From: Microbacterium oxydans
GTDB taxonomy: Bacteria; Actinomycetota; Actinomycetes; Actinomycetales; Microbacteriaceae
NCBI RefSeq assembly: GCF_900095745.1
Contig: NZ_FMIR01000017.1
Span: 372,001-436,000 of the forward strand
Direction: 5' to 3'
DNA: 64,000 bases
The notes under the pieces are model-generated. The model was not told the DNA's origin, did no database searches, and saw only the letters and a program-made list of their open reading frames with translations. The translations under genes and the position numbers were made by a program. Shown here one piece after another: positions 9,013 through 18,329 of this stretch. The first letter of the stretch is position 1. Every line of letters starts with the position of its first letter.

Positions 9013-10701
9013 TTACTTGGCCGGCTGCAGCTGCGTCAGGACGTAGCCTGCCGCGATCGCGCCCCAGGACGGCGGGAAGGCGTAGAGGTCCTCCTCCGTC
9101 GGCCAACCCGTGAAGTCCTTCGTGTTGTAGAAGGTCTGGGTCGCGTTGATCACCAGCGGGATGTAGGGCAGGTCGCGGACGATCTCGGTCTGGATCGTGC
9201 CGTACAGCTCCTTCTTCTCGGCCTCGTCATCGGTGCTGATCGCGGCCTGCACGGCAGCGTCGACCTTCGGGTTGTTGTACCGGCTGAAGTTCCAGCGACC
9301 GGCCGGGACCTCGGAGCCGACGGGGCTCGTCGACTGCACCGCGGTGCCGCCGAACCAGTCACGGTAGATCTGGAACGGGTCCGCAACCGACGTGCCGATC
9401 ATGCCGCCGACGATGAGCTGGAACTCTCCACCCTGACGGGAGTCGGAGAACTCCTGCCACTGCACGGTGGAGACGTTGATCTTGATGCCGGCTGCGGCCG
9501 CCTGCTCGGCGATCAGCTTGGCGGCATCGTTGTAGTCCGTCCAGCCGTCGACCGAGGTCAGCGTCAGCTCGAGCGGCACGCCGCCCTTCGCGTAGAAGTC
9601 GCCGTCCTTCGTGTAGCCGGCGGCCTCGAGGATCGCGTCCGCCTCTGCGACGTTCGCCTCCTGCGGGCTGACCTCGTTGGCGGGATCAGCGACCCACTTC
9701 TCGTCGCGGGGCAGCAGGGCGTATGTCGGAGAGATGTCACCGGTGAGCCCGACGAACGCCTTGTCCTTGATGGTGGCGCGGTCGATCGCTGCGTTGAGCG
9801 CCTGACGCACGGCGACGTCGGTCTGCGGACCGGTGCAGCCGAGCTCTGCGTTCGAGCACGTGTACAGGACGGTCGGGTCCTGAGGGGTGTTGATCCAGTC
9901 GATCTTCCCGTTGCCCGTCACATCGTCGGGGTTCGGGATGAACATGCCGGTCCAGTCGAGCTCGCCGGCGGCGAGCAGGTCCTGCGCGGTCTGGTTGTTG
10001 TCGACCGCGATGTACTGGACCTTCTTGACGCCGAGCTTGTCGGCGTCGCGGAAGTTCTCGTTCGCGACGAGGGTGTACGACTCGCTGGTCGTCTTCTCGA
10101 CGACGTATGCGCCGGAGCCGACGGGCTCCTCGTTGGCGAAGTTCGCGAAGTCGGTGACGTCGGCCCAGATGTGCTCGGGGAGGATGTACGTCGAGCCGAG
10201 ACGCTGGAACTCGGTCGTGTACTGCGCGGACGAGTACGTCAGCACGACGGTGGTGTCGTCGGTGGCCTCGGCGGAGACCAGGCCGTTGCCCTCGGGGTTG
10301 TTGGCCTCGTACTTGAACGAGAACGCGACGTCCTTCGCGGTGAGGGGCTCGCCGTCGCTCCACTTGAGGTCGGGCTTGATGGCGATCGTGATCACCGTGC
10401 CGTCCTCGTTGTACTCGAAGGTGTCGCCGATCAGGCCGACGGGCTCGGTGTCGGCGGTCTTGTTGTAGAAGAACAGCGGCTCGTAGATGGGGCCGAGCGC
10501 ACCGTGGAGCACGGTGGGCGCGAACGGGTTGTAGTTCGCGGCGATCGGCGTCTGGCTGCCGGCCCAGACGCGAAGGGCGCGGTCGCTGTCGGCATTGCCG
10601 TCGTCGCCGCCGCCGGTGCCGCAGGCGGTGAGGCCCATGGCGAGGACGGACGCTCCGGCGATCGCGGTGAGCGCGATTCTGCGCTTTCCGTTTCGGATCA
10701 T
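9013..10701 (-). CDS. ABC transporter substrate-binding lipoprotein, family 5
   Basis: Extracytoplasmic binding protein of the importer, 562 aa from ATG 10701 (MIRNGKRR), which has an AGAGGAAA ribosome site; the longer frame to 10728 lacks one. It has a signal segment and lipobox LTAC, then a Gly/Asp-rich linker. The mature start (LRVWAGSQTPIAANYNPF) and IYEPLFFYN segment resemble binding proteins for oligosaccharides such as cello-oligosaccharides as much as peptide binders. Substrate assignment is therefore open. It is first in the operon, downstream of the palindrome at 10819-10851. Confidence 0.9.
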   Translation of the reverse strand: MIRNGKRRIALTAIAGASVLAMGLTACGTGGGDDGNADSDRALRVWAGSQTPIAANYNPFAPTVLHGALGPIYEPLFFYNKTADTEPVGLIGDTFEYNEDGTVITIAIKPDLKWSDGEPLTAKDVAFSFKYEANNPEGNGLVSAEATDDTTVVLTYSSAQYTTEFQRLGSTYILPEHIWADVTDFANFANEEPVGSGAYVVEKTTSESYTLVANENFRDADKLGVKKVQYIAVDNNQTAQDLLAAGELDWTGMFIPNPDDVTGNGKIDWINTPQDPTVLYTCSNAELGCTGPQTDVAVRQALNAAIDRATIKDKAFVGLTGDISPTYALLPRDEKWVADPANEVSPQEANVAEADAILEAAGYTKDGDFYAKGGVPLELTLTSVDGWTDYNDAAKLIAEQAAAAGIKINVSTVQWQEFSDSRQGGEFQLIVGGMIGTSVADPFQIYRDWFGGTAVQSTSPVGSEVPAGRWNFSRYNNPKVDAAVQAAISTDDEAEKKELYGTIQTEIVRDLPYIPLVINATQTFYNTKDFTGWPTEEDLYAFPPSWGAIAAGYVLTQLQPAK

Positions 10702-10818
10702 TTCTCTTGTTTCCTCTCGGTGCTGCACTGCAGGAGGGATCGCTCCGGACGGAGCGGGAACCCCGACTGTGGGGTTCGTGGGGCCCGAGGAGTTGCCTGG
10801 TCGGCCTCTCCCGGGGAG

Positions 10819-10851
10819 GGGGTTTGTTAGGACAGTAACCTAACAAACCCC
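10819..10851. promoter_or_regulatory. Perfect 13-bp inverted repeat, probable operator of the ABC importer
   Basis: GGGGTTTGTTAGG (10819-10831), spacer ACAGTAA, then CCTAACAAACCCC (10839-10851). It lies 118 bp before the binding-protein start and 120 bp before nrtR. On the minus strand a TTGTCT (near 10861) could act as -35, with the repeat over the -10 position, a repressor-like placement. GTTAG...CTAAC palindromes are known for ROK-type sugar repressors; TTAGG/CCTAA also resembles an iron-box with shortened spacing. The regulator is not identified. Confidence 0.6.
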
Positions 10852-10935
10852 GATGCGAGTAGACAACCCTCCCGGAGCGTGCCAGATAACGTTTCGGCCT
10901 CGACGCGAGAAGGCGTCACATGCGCGCACTAAGGG

Positions 10936-10958
10936 TCTCGATGACACTAAGATCGAGA
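10936..10958. promoter_or_regulatory. Inverted repeat before nrtR, possible autoregulatory operator
   Basis: TCTCGAT (10936-10942), nine bases, then ATCGAGA (10952-10958). It overlaps a -10-like TAAGAT (10948-10953) and lies 12 bp before the GTG start. A CACTAAG direct repeat (10927-10933 and 10945-10951, 18 bp apart) interleaves with it. The position suits NrtR binding to its own nad operon promoter, but I cannot match it to a known NrtR box. Confidence 0.4.
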
Positions 10959-10970
10959 GCGGAGGTTAAG

Positions 10971-11693
10971 GTGTCTATGACTCAAAGCGGGGAGATCCGG
11001 GTAGCCGTCTCGACGGTCATCCTGACGCTGCGGCGTACCGACGACGCACGCGCCGTCCTCGCGCTGCCCCTCGTCCTGCGCACCCGCGAACCCTTCGCCG
11101 AACAGTGGGCCCTCCCCGGAGGCTGGCTCACTGCCACCGAGTCGCCCGTCGACGCCGCGGCCCGCACCCTCGCCGAGACGACCGGTCTCGCCCCCAGCTA
11201 CCTGGAGCAGCTGTACGCCTTCGGTGCCGTCGACCGCTCCCCCACCCGGGTCGTCTCGATCGTGTACTGGGCACTGCTGCGACAGGATGACGTGACCGCG
11301 CAGATCTCGGCCCACCGGGCATCCGGTCATGCGCCCGAGAACGTGCGCTGGTTCGACGTCGATCAGTTGCCCCCGCTGGCCTTCGACCACGCCAAGATCG
11401 TCGAATACGCCCTCTGGCGCCTACGCAACAAGGTCGGTTACAGCCGGGTCGCCCAGGGCTTCCTGCCGGCCGAGTTCACGCTGGCGGAGCTGCGCGAGGC
11501 GTATGAGTCGATCCTCGGCAAGAACCTCGATCCCGCCAACTTCCGCCGCCAGGTGGAGTCGGCGGGGAATCTACTCCCCACCGATCGCTTCCGCACGGGA
11601 AGCCACCGTCCTGCACGTCTGTACCGCGACAACACCGATGTCGAGTTGGCCGACCGCGGCCCCCTCGGTCCCGAAGAAACGAGCACCCGATGA
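10971..11693 (+). CDS. nrtR: NrtR-like NUDIX-related transcriptional regulator of NAD synthesis
   Basis: About 240 aa from GTG 10971, five bases after GGAGG; ATG at 10977 is the alternative. Residues about 8-130 form a NUDIX fold whose box (GGWLTATESPVDAAARTLAETTGL) has lost the catalytic glutamates of REXXEE, as expected of a ligand-sensing rather than hydrolysing domain. The C-terminal part (VGYSRVAQGFLPAEFTLAEL onward) is the winged-helix domain of NrtR. NrtR proteins repress NAD genes and are released by an NAD breakdown product such as ADP-ribose (family knowledge). The ATGA overlap with nadA makes it the first gene of the nad operon. Confidence 0.88.
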   Translation: MSMTQSGEIRVAVSTVILTLRRTDDARAVLALPLVLRTREPFAEQWALPGGWLTATESPVDAAARTLAETTGLAPSYLEQLYAFGAVDRSPTRVVSIVYWALLRQDDVTAQISAHRASGHAPENVRWFDVDQLPPLAFDHAKIVEYALWRLRNKVGYSRVAQGFLPAEFTLAELREAYESILGKNLDPANFRRQVESAGNLLPTDRFRTGSHRPARLYRDNTDVELADRGPLGPEETSTR

Positions 11694-13027
11694 GCATCAC
11701 CTTCGTCCCCGCTCCCGCCGTCCCGCCGCTGGACGCCTCGGTGGACCACGCGATCCAGGCGATCGTCGCCGGCGCGTCCACCGACCCGACCTGCGCCACA
11801 GACCTGGCCGCCGGGCCGTGGGACTTCGATTCCCGCCCCGGATACGGGCCCGGGTCATCGATGGGAGACGTGATCCCCACAGGATCCCCTCGTCAGGGCG
11901 AGCTCCCGGTCGCGTATCGGGAGGCGTCCGAAGACGAACTCGACGCACGCATCCGCGCGGCGAAGGCCACTCTCGGCGACCGCGTCGTGACCCTCGGCCA
12001 CTTCTACCAGCGGGAAGAGGTCGTGCGGCACGCGGACTACGTCGGCGACTCCTTCCAGCTCGCCACGGCGGCCAAGGGCAGAGCCGACGCCGAGGCCATC
12101 GTCTTCTGCGGAGTGCACTTCATGGCCGAGACGGCCGATCTGCTCTCGCAGCCCGAGCAGGCCGTGATCCTGCCGAACCTCGCTGCCGGATGCTCCATGG
12201 CCGACATGGCCGACATCGACCAGGTCGAGGAGTGCTGGGAGCAGCTGGCGGACGTGCTCGGCGATCTCGACACCCCCGACGCCGACGGCCGCGTGCCCGT
12301 GATCCCCGTGACCTACATGAACTCCTCGGCGGCGATCAAGGGCTTCGTCGGCCGGCACGGCGGGATCGTCTGCACCTCGTCCAACGCCCAGACCGTGCTC
12401 GAGTGGGCCTTCGAGCGTGGCCGGCGGGTGCTCTTCTTCCCCGACCAGCACCTGGGGCGCAACACCGCCAAGGCGATGGGCGTGCCGCTCGAGCAGATGC
12501 CGATGTGGAACCCGCGGCGAGCGCTCGGCGGCTCCTCAGCCGCCGAGCTCGTCGATTCCCGGGTGATCCTGTGGCACGGCTTCTGCTCCGTGCACCGACG
12601 CTTCACCGTCGGGCAGATCGAGCAGGCCCGCGCCGACCACCCCGGCGTGCGGGTGATCGTGCACCCGGAGTGCCCGATGGAGGTCGTCGACGCGGCGGAC
12701 GAGGCCGGCTCGACCGAGTACATCCGCCGAGCGATCGACTCGGCGACCGAACCCACGACGTTCGCCATCGGGACCGAGATCAACCTCGTGCGCCGACTCG
12801 CGGCGCAGTATCCGCAGCACGAGATCTTCTGCCTGGATCCGGTCGTCTGCCCCTGTTCGACGATGTACCGCATCCACCCGGGCTACCTGGCCTGGGTGCT
12901 GGAGGAGCTCGTCGCCGGTCGCACGCCGAACCGGATCACGGTCACCGGCGACGTCGCCGATCCCGCCCGAGTGGCGCTGGAGCGGATGCTCGCCGCGAGG
13001 CCCCCGGTGGCTGCGGGCGCCCGATGA
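11690..13027 (+). CDS. nadA: Quinolinate synthase
   Basis: It condenses iminoaspartate with dihydroxyacetone phosphate to quinolinate, using a 4Fe-4S cluster. The 445-aa protein is the long actinobacterial form with about 80 extra N-terminal residues before the catalytic part. Conserved cysteines are visible at 140 (CGVHFMAET), 328 (HPECPMEV) and in the CPC pair 387/389 followed by STMYRIHP. It overlaps nrtR and nadB by ATGA at both ends. Its oxygen-sensitive cluster fits the desulfurase gene downstream. Confidence 0.96.
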   Translation: MSITFVPAPAVPPLDASVDHAIQAIVAGASTDPTCATDLAAGPWDFDSRPGYGPGSSMGDVIPTGSPRQGELPVAYREASEDELDARIRAAKATLGDRVVTLGHFYQREEVVRHADYVGDSFQLATAAKGRADAEAIVFCGVHFMAETADLLSQPEQAVILPNLAAGCSMADMADIDQVEECWEQLADVLGDLDTPDADGRVPVIPVTYMNSSAAIKGFVGRHGGIVCTSSNAQTVLEWAFERGRRVLFFPDQHLGRNTAKAMGVPLEQMPMWNPRRALGGSSAAELVDSRVILWHGFCSVHRRFTVGQIEQARADHPGVRVIVHPECPMEVVDAADEAGSTEYIRRAIDSATEPTTFAIGTEINLVRRLAAQYPQHEIFCLDPVVCPCSTMYRIHPGYLAWVLEELVAGRTPNRITVTGDVADPARVALERMLAARPPVAAGAR

Positions 13028-14544
13028 ACACCCTGGTCGTCGGTTCGGGCATCGCCGGTCTCACGGCGGCGCTCCATGCGCACGAGGCCGGACACGCGGT
13101 GACGCTCGTCACCAAGGGATCGCTCGGCGACGGGTCCACCGGCCTCGCTCAGGGCGGCGTCGCGGGCATCTACGGGCCCGACGACTCGGCGCAACAGCAC
13201 GCAGCCGACACGATCGACGCCGGCGCCGGTCTCTCGGACCCGGGAGCGGTCGGCGTGCTGGTGGCCGAGGGGGCTGAGCGGATCGCGGAGCTCATCGCCC
13301 GCGGCGTCGCGTTCGATCGGACGGCCGACGGGACGCTGCAGCTCGGACGCGAGGCGGCCCACCGCCACGCGCGCATCGTGCACGCCGGCGGGGATGCCAC
13401 GGGCGCAGCGATCTCCGCGGCGCTGATCGCTGCCGTGCGGCGCGCACCGATCACCGTGGTCGAGCACGCTCTGCTCACCGAGCTCGTCGTGGCCGACGGC
13501 ACCGTGCACGGCATCCGTGTGCTGCGTGACGGGGACACCACCGCGCTCTACGCCGACGCGGTGATCCTCGCGACGGGTGGCGCGGGCCGTCTCTACGCCC
13601 ACACGACCAACCCGACCGGCGCCACCGGGGATGGCATCGCCGTGGCCCTGCGCGCAGGAGCGGCCGTCGCCGACCTGGAGTTCGTGCAGTTCCACCCGAC
13701 GATCCTGGCGTCGGGTCCGGCCTTCCTCATCTCGGAGGCCGTGCGCGGTGAGGGTGCGACCCTGATCGACGACACCGGTCGACGCTTCACGTTCGACAGC
13801 CATCCCGACGGCGAGCTCGCGCCTCGCGATGTCGTATCCCGGGCCATCGCGCGACAGGCGGCCGCGCAGGGGCGGCCGGTGGGCCTGGACGCCACGATGC
13901 TCGGGGCCGAGACCCTCGCCGCGCGCTTCCCGACCATCGATCGAGTGACGAGGGAGCGCGGATTCGACTGGTCGCGCGAGCCGATTCCGGTGACACCGGC
14001 GGCGCACTACCTGATGGGTGGGGTCGTGACCGACCTCGACGGCCGCACGACACTCCCGGGACTCTTCGCCGTCGGCGAGGTCGCCCGCACCGGCGTGCAT
14101 GGGGCGAACCGTCTGGCGTCCAACTCGCTGCTCGAGGGCGCCGTCTTCGGTGCGAGGGCCGCTGCTGCCCTGGCGATGCCCTGGCGTCGGGTGCCCGCGC
14201 ACCCTGCCGGTGTCTCGCACCCGATGGAGGACCGCGGATCCGACGCACCCGCCTTCAGCCGTGCCGCACTGCAGCAGCTGATGTGGGACGAGGTCGGGTT
14301 GCTGCGCACCCACGACGGCCTCGCACACGCACTGGCCACTGTGCGCACGTGGGCCGCGACCCTGGCAGCACCGACCACGACCACCGAGCACGAGGATGCC
14401 AACCTTCTGCTCGTCGCTGAGGTGACTGCCACAGCCGCGCTGGACCGCACCGTCTCGGTCGGTGCCCACCACCGAGTCGACGCCGCAGCCTCCGCGGACG
14501 CCGCGCCGGCCCGCCCCCGCTCATCGATCCTGGAGACCGTCTGA
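13024..14544 (+). CDS. nadB: L-aspartate oxidase
   Basis: FAD enzyme making iminoaspartate for NadA. The 506-aa product starts at ATG 13024, overlapping the nadA stop; the frame is open far upstream but that is shadow of nadA. The N-terminal dinucleotide site is GSGIAGLTAALHAHEAG, with the family's GSTGLAQGG block and HGANRLASNSLLEG near residue 360. The C-terminal helical domain is shortish compared with E. coli NadB. The stop overlaps the nadC start (TGATG). Confidence 0.95.
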   Translation: MNTLVVGSGIAGLTAALHAHEAGHAVTLVTKGSLGDGSTGLAQGGVAGIYGPDDSAQQHAADTIDAGAGLSDPGAVGVLVAEGAERIAELIARGVAFDRTADGTLQLGREAAHRHARIVHAGGDATGAAISAALIAAVRRAPITVVEHALLTELVVADGTVHGIRVLRDGDTTALYADAVILATGGAGRLYAHTTNPTGATGDGIAVALRAGAAVADLEFVQFHPTILASGPAFLISEAVRGEGATLIDDTGRRFTFDSHPDGELAPRDVVSRAIARQAAAQGRPVGLDATMLGAETLAARFPTIDRVTRERGFDWSREPIPVTPAAHYLMGGVVTDLDGRTTLPGLFAVGEVARTGVHGANRLASNSLLEGAVFGARAAAALAMPWRRVPAHPAGVSHPMEDRGSDAPAFSRAALQQLMWDEVGLLRTHDGLAHALATVRTWAATLAAPTTTTEHEDANLLLVAEVTATAALDRTVSVGAHHRVDAAASADAAPARPRSSILETV

Positions 14545-15395
14545 TGCTCACCCGCTCCACCCTGACCCGCGTCGTCGGCGCAGCCCTCGAAGAAGACGCG
14601 CCGTGGGGCGACCTCACCAGCACGACGCTGCTTCCCGCCGAGGCGACAGCCACCGCCGACCTCGTCGCGCGCGAGGCGGGGGTGTTCAGCGGCGGTGAGG
14701 TCTTCGCTGCCGCGTTCGCCCTCACCGACCCCACCCTGGCCGTCGACCTGCACGTCGGCGACGGCGACGAGTTCACTGCAGGTGACGTGCTCGCCTCGGT
14801 CTCCGGATCGGCGCGCAGCGTCCTCACCGCGGAACGCGTCGCCTTGAACTTCACCCAGCGGATGAGCGGCATCGCGACTCTCACCGCGGCATACGTCGCG
14901 GCTGTCGACGGCACCCGCGCGCGCATCGCCGACACGCGCAAGACGACCCCGGGCCTCCGTGCGTTCGAGCGGCACGCCGTCGAATCCGGCGGCGGCCGCA
15001 ACCACCGGTACTCCCTGTCGGACGCCGTGATGGCCAAGGACAACCATCTCGCCGTGCTCACCCGCTCCGGCCTCGACCTCGCCTCAGCGCTGCGCGAGGC
15101 ACTGTCCCGTCTGCCGCACACCACTCACGTCGTGGTCGAGGTCGACCGTCTCGACCAGATCCCGGCGGTCCTCGACGGCGGCGCCCACACCGTGCTGCTC
15201 GACAACTTCTCACTCGACGACCTGCGCGAAGGCGTCGCCCTGATCGGCGATCGGGCCACGGTCGAGGCATCCGGAGGCGTGAACCTCGACACCGTCGGCG
15301 ACATCGCACGCACCGGCGTCGACGTGATCTCGGTGGGGGCGCTCACGCATTCCGCGCGCGCTCTCGACCTCGGCCTGGACCTGCGGATCGACTGA
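14544..15395 (+). CDS. nadC: Nicotinate-nucleotide pyrophosphorylase (carboxylating)
   Basis: It converts quinolinate and PRPP to nicotinate mononucleotide, the third step of the pathway. The 283-aa protein has the QPRTase N-terminal sandwich domain, then the barrel with the conserved TRKTTPGLR and KDNHLAVL segments and the glycine-rich EASGGVNLDTV near residue 240. The start ATG shares its first base with the nadB stop. Confidence 0.96.
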   Translation: MLTRSTLTRVVGAALEEDAPWGDLTSTTLLPAEATATADLVAREAGVFSGGEVFAAAFALTDPTLAVDLHVGDGDEFTAGDVLASVSGSARSVLTAERVALNFTQRMSGIATLTAAYVAAVDGTRARIADTRKTTPGLRAFERHAVESGGGRNHRYSLSDAVMAKDNHLAVLTRSGLDLASALREALSRLPHTTHVVVEVDRLDQIPAVLDGGAHTVLLDNFSLDDLREGVALIGDRATVEASGGVNLDTVGDIARTGVDVISVGALTHSARALDLGLDLRID

Positions 15396-15400
15396 GCATC

Positions 15401-16537
15401 GTGCTCTACCTCGACCATGCCGCGACCTCTCCGGTGCGACCGGAGGTGCTGGAGGCGATGCGCCCGTACCTGACGGGCGTGTTCGGCAACCCGTCCAGCC
15501 ACCACACCGCGGGAGAGGCTGCGGCGAGCGCCCTCGACGACGCCCGCGCCCGGGTCGCACGTGTCCTGGGGATGCGTGCCGGTGATGTCGTGTTCACCGC
15601 AGGCGGCACAGAGGCGAACAACCTCGCGGTCAAGGGCATCGTGCTCGCAGGCCTCGAGGCCGGGCGACGACACCTGGTGATCTCCCCCATCGAGCACGAA
15701 TCGATCCTGGAGTCGGCCGAGTACCTGAAACGCTTCCACTCCGTCGACGTGACCCTGCTGCCGGTGGATGCCGGCGGACGGATCTCTGCGGATGCCGTCG
15801 CCGCGGCGATCCGCCCCGACACCGCGCTGGTCTCGGTGGGACACGCGAACAACGAGATCGGCACCGTTCAGGATGCAGCGGCGCTGTCGGCCGTCACCCG
15901 CGCCGTCCGCGTGCCCCTCCACCTCGACGCCGTGCAGTCGGCCGGATGGCTTCCCCTGCACGAGCTCGGTGCCGATGCAGCATCGATCGCCGGGCACAAG
16001 CTCGGCGCACCCAAGGGGATCGGCGCACTCGCCGTGCGCGGACGTGTGCCCATCGAGCCGCTGCTGCACGGTGGCGGTCAGGAACGCGGGCGGCGCTCGG
16101 GCACCGAGAACGTCGCCGGGGCTGTTGCGCTCGCGACCGCGCTGGAGCTCGCGGAGCAGGAACGGGCGACCGTGACGGCGCGGGTGGGTTCGGCCACCGC
16201 GCGGTTCATCTCCCTCGTGCTGAACAGCGTTCCGGAAGCCGCGCTCACCGGCGACGCCGTGCGCCGTCTGCCCGGGACAGCGAGCTTCACGTTCCCCGGC
16301 ACCAGCGGGGAGTCCGTGTTGCTGGAGCTGGAGCGTCGCGGAGTCATCTCCTCCAGTGGCTCGGCGTGCGCGGCCGGCAGCGATGAGCCTTCGCATGTGC
16401 TCCTCGCGTGCGGCGTGCCTCCCGAGGTCGCGCAGACATCCGTCCGGTTCACCTTCGGTCGGGAGGAACTGGCCGAGGACGCACCCGAGCGGCTGTCTGC
16501 GCTCGTCGCGGAGTCCGTGCGCGCGGCGCGAGGCTGA
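15401..16537 (+). CDS. Cysteine desulfurase, NifS/IscS class V, NAD-operon type
   Basis: PLP enzyme that frees sulfur from cysteine for Fe-S clusters. It has 378 aa, with PLP lysine Lys200 (GHKLGAPKG) and active-site Cys323 in [11 protein letters not shown]. The start is GTG at 15401, five bases after nadC. In Bacillus and others a NifS-like protein beside the nad genes supplies the NadA cluster (established), so that role is inferred here. No iscU, sufU or tRNA-thiolase gene adjoins, so a general Fe-S or tRNA-modification role is less likely but not excluded. Confidence 0.93.
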   Translation: MLYLDHAATSPVRPEVLEAMRPYLTGVFGNPSSHHTAGEAAASALDDARARVARVLGMRAGDVVFTAGGTEANNLAVKGIVLAGLEAGRRHLVISPIEHESILESAEYLKRFHSVDVTLLPVDAGGRISADAVAAAIRPDTALVSVGHANNEIGTVQDAAALSAVTRAVRVPLHLDAVQSAGWLPLHELGADAASIAGHKLGAPKGIGALAVRGRVPIEPLLHGGGQERGRRSGTENVAGAVALATALELAEQERATVTARVGSATARFISLVLNSVPEAALTGDAVRRLPGTASFTFPGTSGESVLLELERRGVISSSGSACAAGSDEPSHVLLACGVPPEVAQTSVRFTFGREELAEDAPERLSALVAESVRAARG

Positions 16538-16559
16538 TGCACAGCCATAGACTCGGCTG

Positions 16560-17507
16560 GTGACCGCCGCCGCCCCGATCGTGACCGTGATCGTCCCCGG
16601 ACGCGACATCGCCGCCTTCGCCCCCGCCGCACTCGACTCGCTGCGGGCACAGACCGAGTCTCGATGGCGCGCGATCCTCATCGACGACGGTTCGACCGAC
16701 GCCACCGGTGCGATCTTCGACGCGGCGGCCGCCGCCGACGACCGGTTCACGACCATTCGCCATGCCGCATCCCGCGGCCTGGGCGCCGCGCGCAACATCG
16801 CCCTCGACCTCGTCGACACGCCTTACCTGGGGTTCCTCGACGGCGACGACGAGCTCCGTCCCCGGGCCCTCGCCCGGATGACGGGCACACTCGAAGCGAC
16901 CGGGAGCGACTTCGTGGCGGGCGCCTACGTGCGCTCACGCTCGCAGGGAGCAGCGTATGTCGCGGGGCGCGTGCAGCCCTGGGTGACGGCGGCGACCTCG
17001 CCGGAACGTCTCGGCACCACGCTCGTGGCTCACCCGCAGGCGGTGTCGAACATCGTCGCGTGGTCCAAGCTGAGCCGCACCGAGTTCTGGCACGACCTCC
17101 GCTTCCCCGAGGGGATCGCGTACGAGGACCAGGTGGTCGCCCAGCTCATGTACACCCGGGCGCGGGCGTTCGATGTGATCCCCGACGTCGTCGTGCAGTG
17201 GCGACTCCGGGCCGACGGCACCTCGATCACGCAGGGCAAAGCGCAGCTGCCCGTGCTGAGGGACTACCTCGCGGCGTTGCGCGGCGGTATCCGTGTGCTG
17301 CACGAGGCGGGTGCCCGACCCTCGGTCGTCGCACGGCTCGACCTGATCCTCGCCATGGACATGCCGTCCCTCCTCGACATCGCGCACAGCCACCCTGACC
17401 CGGCATACGCCGCCGAGGTCGACACCTTCATCGCAGAGCTGCGGGCTCTCCCCGAGTTCGCCGATGCCTCCCCCGATCCCACCATCACCGCCGCACTCGC
17501 GTGGTGA
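16560..17507 (+). CDS. Family 2 glycosyltransferase
   Basis: The 315-aa GT-A type enzyme has the N-terminal ILIDDGSTDAT nucleotide-sugar motif and FLDGDDEL as the metal-binding acidic motif near residue 98. It has no membrane helix, so it is likely cytosolic or peripheral. The start is GTG 16560; TAGACT at 16548-16553 ends six bases before it with no ribosome site, so the mRNA is probably leaderless and independent of the nad operon. The sugar and acceptor are unknown; cell-wall or teichoic-type polymers are usual targets. Confidence 0.88.
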   Translation: MTAAAPIVTVIVPGRDIAAFAPAALDSLRAQTESRWRAILIDDGSTDATGAIFDAAAAADDRFTTIRHAASRGLGAARNIALDLVDTPYLGFLDGDDELRPRALARMTGTLEATGSDFVAGAYVRSRSQGAAYVAGRVQPWVTAATSPERLGTTLVAHPQAVSNIVAWSKLSRTEFWHDLRFPEGIAYEDQVVAQLMYTRARAFDVIPDVVVQWRLRADGTSITQGKAQLPVLRDYLAALRGGIRVLHEAGARPSVVARLDLILAMDMPSLLDIAHSHPDPAYAAEVDTFIAELRALPEFADASPDPTITAALAW

Positions 17508-17542
17508 CGCCGCACCGCCGAACGAACGACACGGATGACCGC

Positions 17543-18316
17543 ATGAACGATTACCTCGCCTCCCTCTTCTCGCTCGAGGGCCGCACTGCGGTCATCACCG
17601 GCGGCAGCTCTGGAATCGGCCGCGGCATCGCCACGGCACTCGCCCGGTCCGGTGCCGCGACGGTCGTGGTCGCTCGCGGCGAGGCCCGCATCGAGGAGAC
17701 CGTCGAGGAACTCCGCGCGCACGGCTGCCGCGCGGCCGGAGTCGTCGGCGACCTCAGCACGCGGTCGGGCATCCATGCCGTCGCGGAGGCCGCGGCCGAG
17801 CCGTTCGGGGAGCCCGACATCCTGGTCAACTCCGCGGGCATCAACATCCGTCCGCCGTTCGTGGAGATCACCGAAGACGACTGGGACGCGACGATGACCG
17901 TCAACGCCCTCGCGCCCTTCCTGCTCGGTCAGCGCTATGCGCAGGGCATGGCGGAGCGCGGCTACGGCAGACTCATCCACATCAGCTCCCAGCAGGCGCA
18001 TCGAGCCTTCGTCGGCAGTGGCGTCTACGGCGCCTCGAAGGGGGCGGTGGAGTCGCTGATGCGCTCCGAGGCCGAAGCATGGGGAGGGACCGGAGTGACC
18101 AGCAACACACTGGTACCCGGGTTCGTGCTGACACCGTTGAACGCCCGGCTGCAGCAGGACCCGGCGAAGATCGCCGAGCTGGCCGCCCGCACGATGATCG
18201 GCCGCAACGGGCTCCCGAGCGACTTCGCCGGCGCGGCCGTCTTCCTCGCCGGAGCCGGTTCGGGCTATGTCACCGGCCACTCCCTGTTCGTCGACGGCGG
18301 ACTGTCAGTGCACTGA
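17543..18316 (+). CDS. SDR family NAD(P)-dependent oxidoreductase
   Basis: The 257-aa protein from ATG 17543 (MNDYLASLFSLEGRTAV) has cofactor motif TGGSSGIGRG, NSAG at the fourth strand, catalytic Ser in HISSQQ and YGASK (Tyr-X3-Lys). A GTG at 17501 inside the glycosyltransferase gene would give a longer form, but the extra residues look unrelated to the family. It follows the glycosyltransferase by 35 bp and could share its mRNA. The substrate is unknown; relatives act on sugar acids and alcohols. Confidence 0.88.
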   Translation: MNDYLASLFSLEGRTAVITGGSSGIGRGIATALARSGAATVVVARGEARIEETVEELRAHGCRAAGVVGDLSTRSGIHAVAEAAAEPFGEPDILVNSAGINIRPPFVEITEDDWDATMTVNALAPFLLGQRYAQGMAERGYGRLIHISSQQAHRAFVGSGVYGASKGAVESLMRSEAEAWGGTGVTSNTLVPGFVLTPLNARLQQDPAKIAELAARTMIGRNGLPSDFAGAAVFLAGAGSGYVTGHSLFVDGGLSVH

Positions 18317-18329
18317 CACCCGGAGCGGT

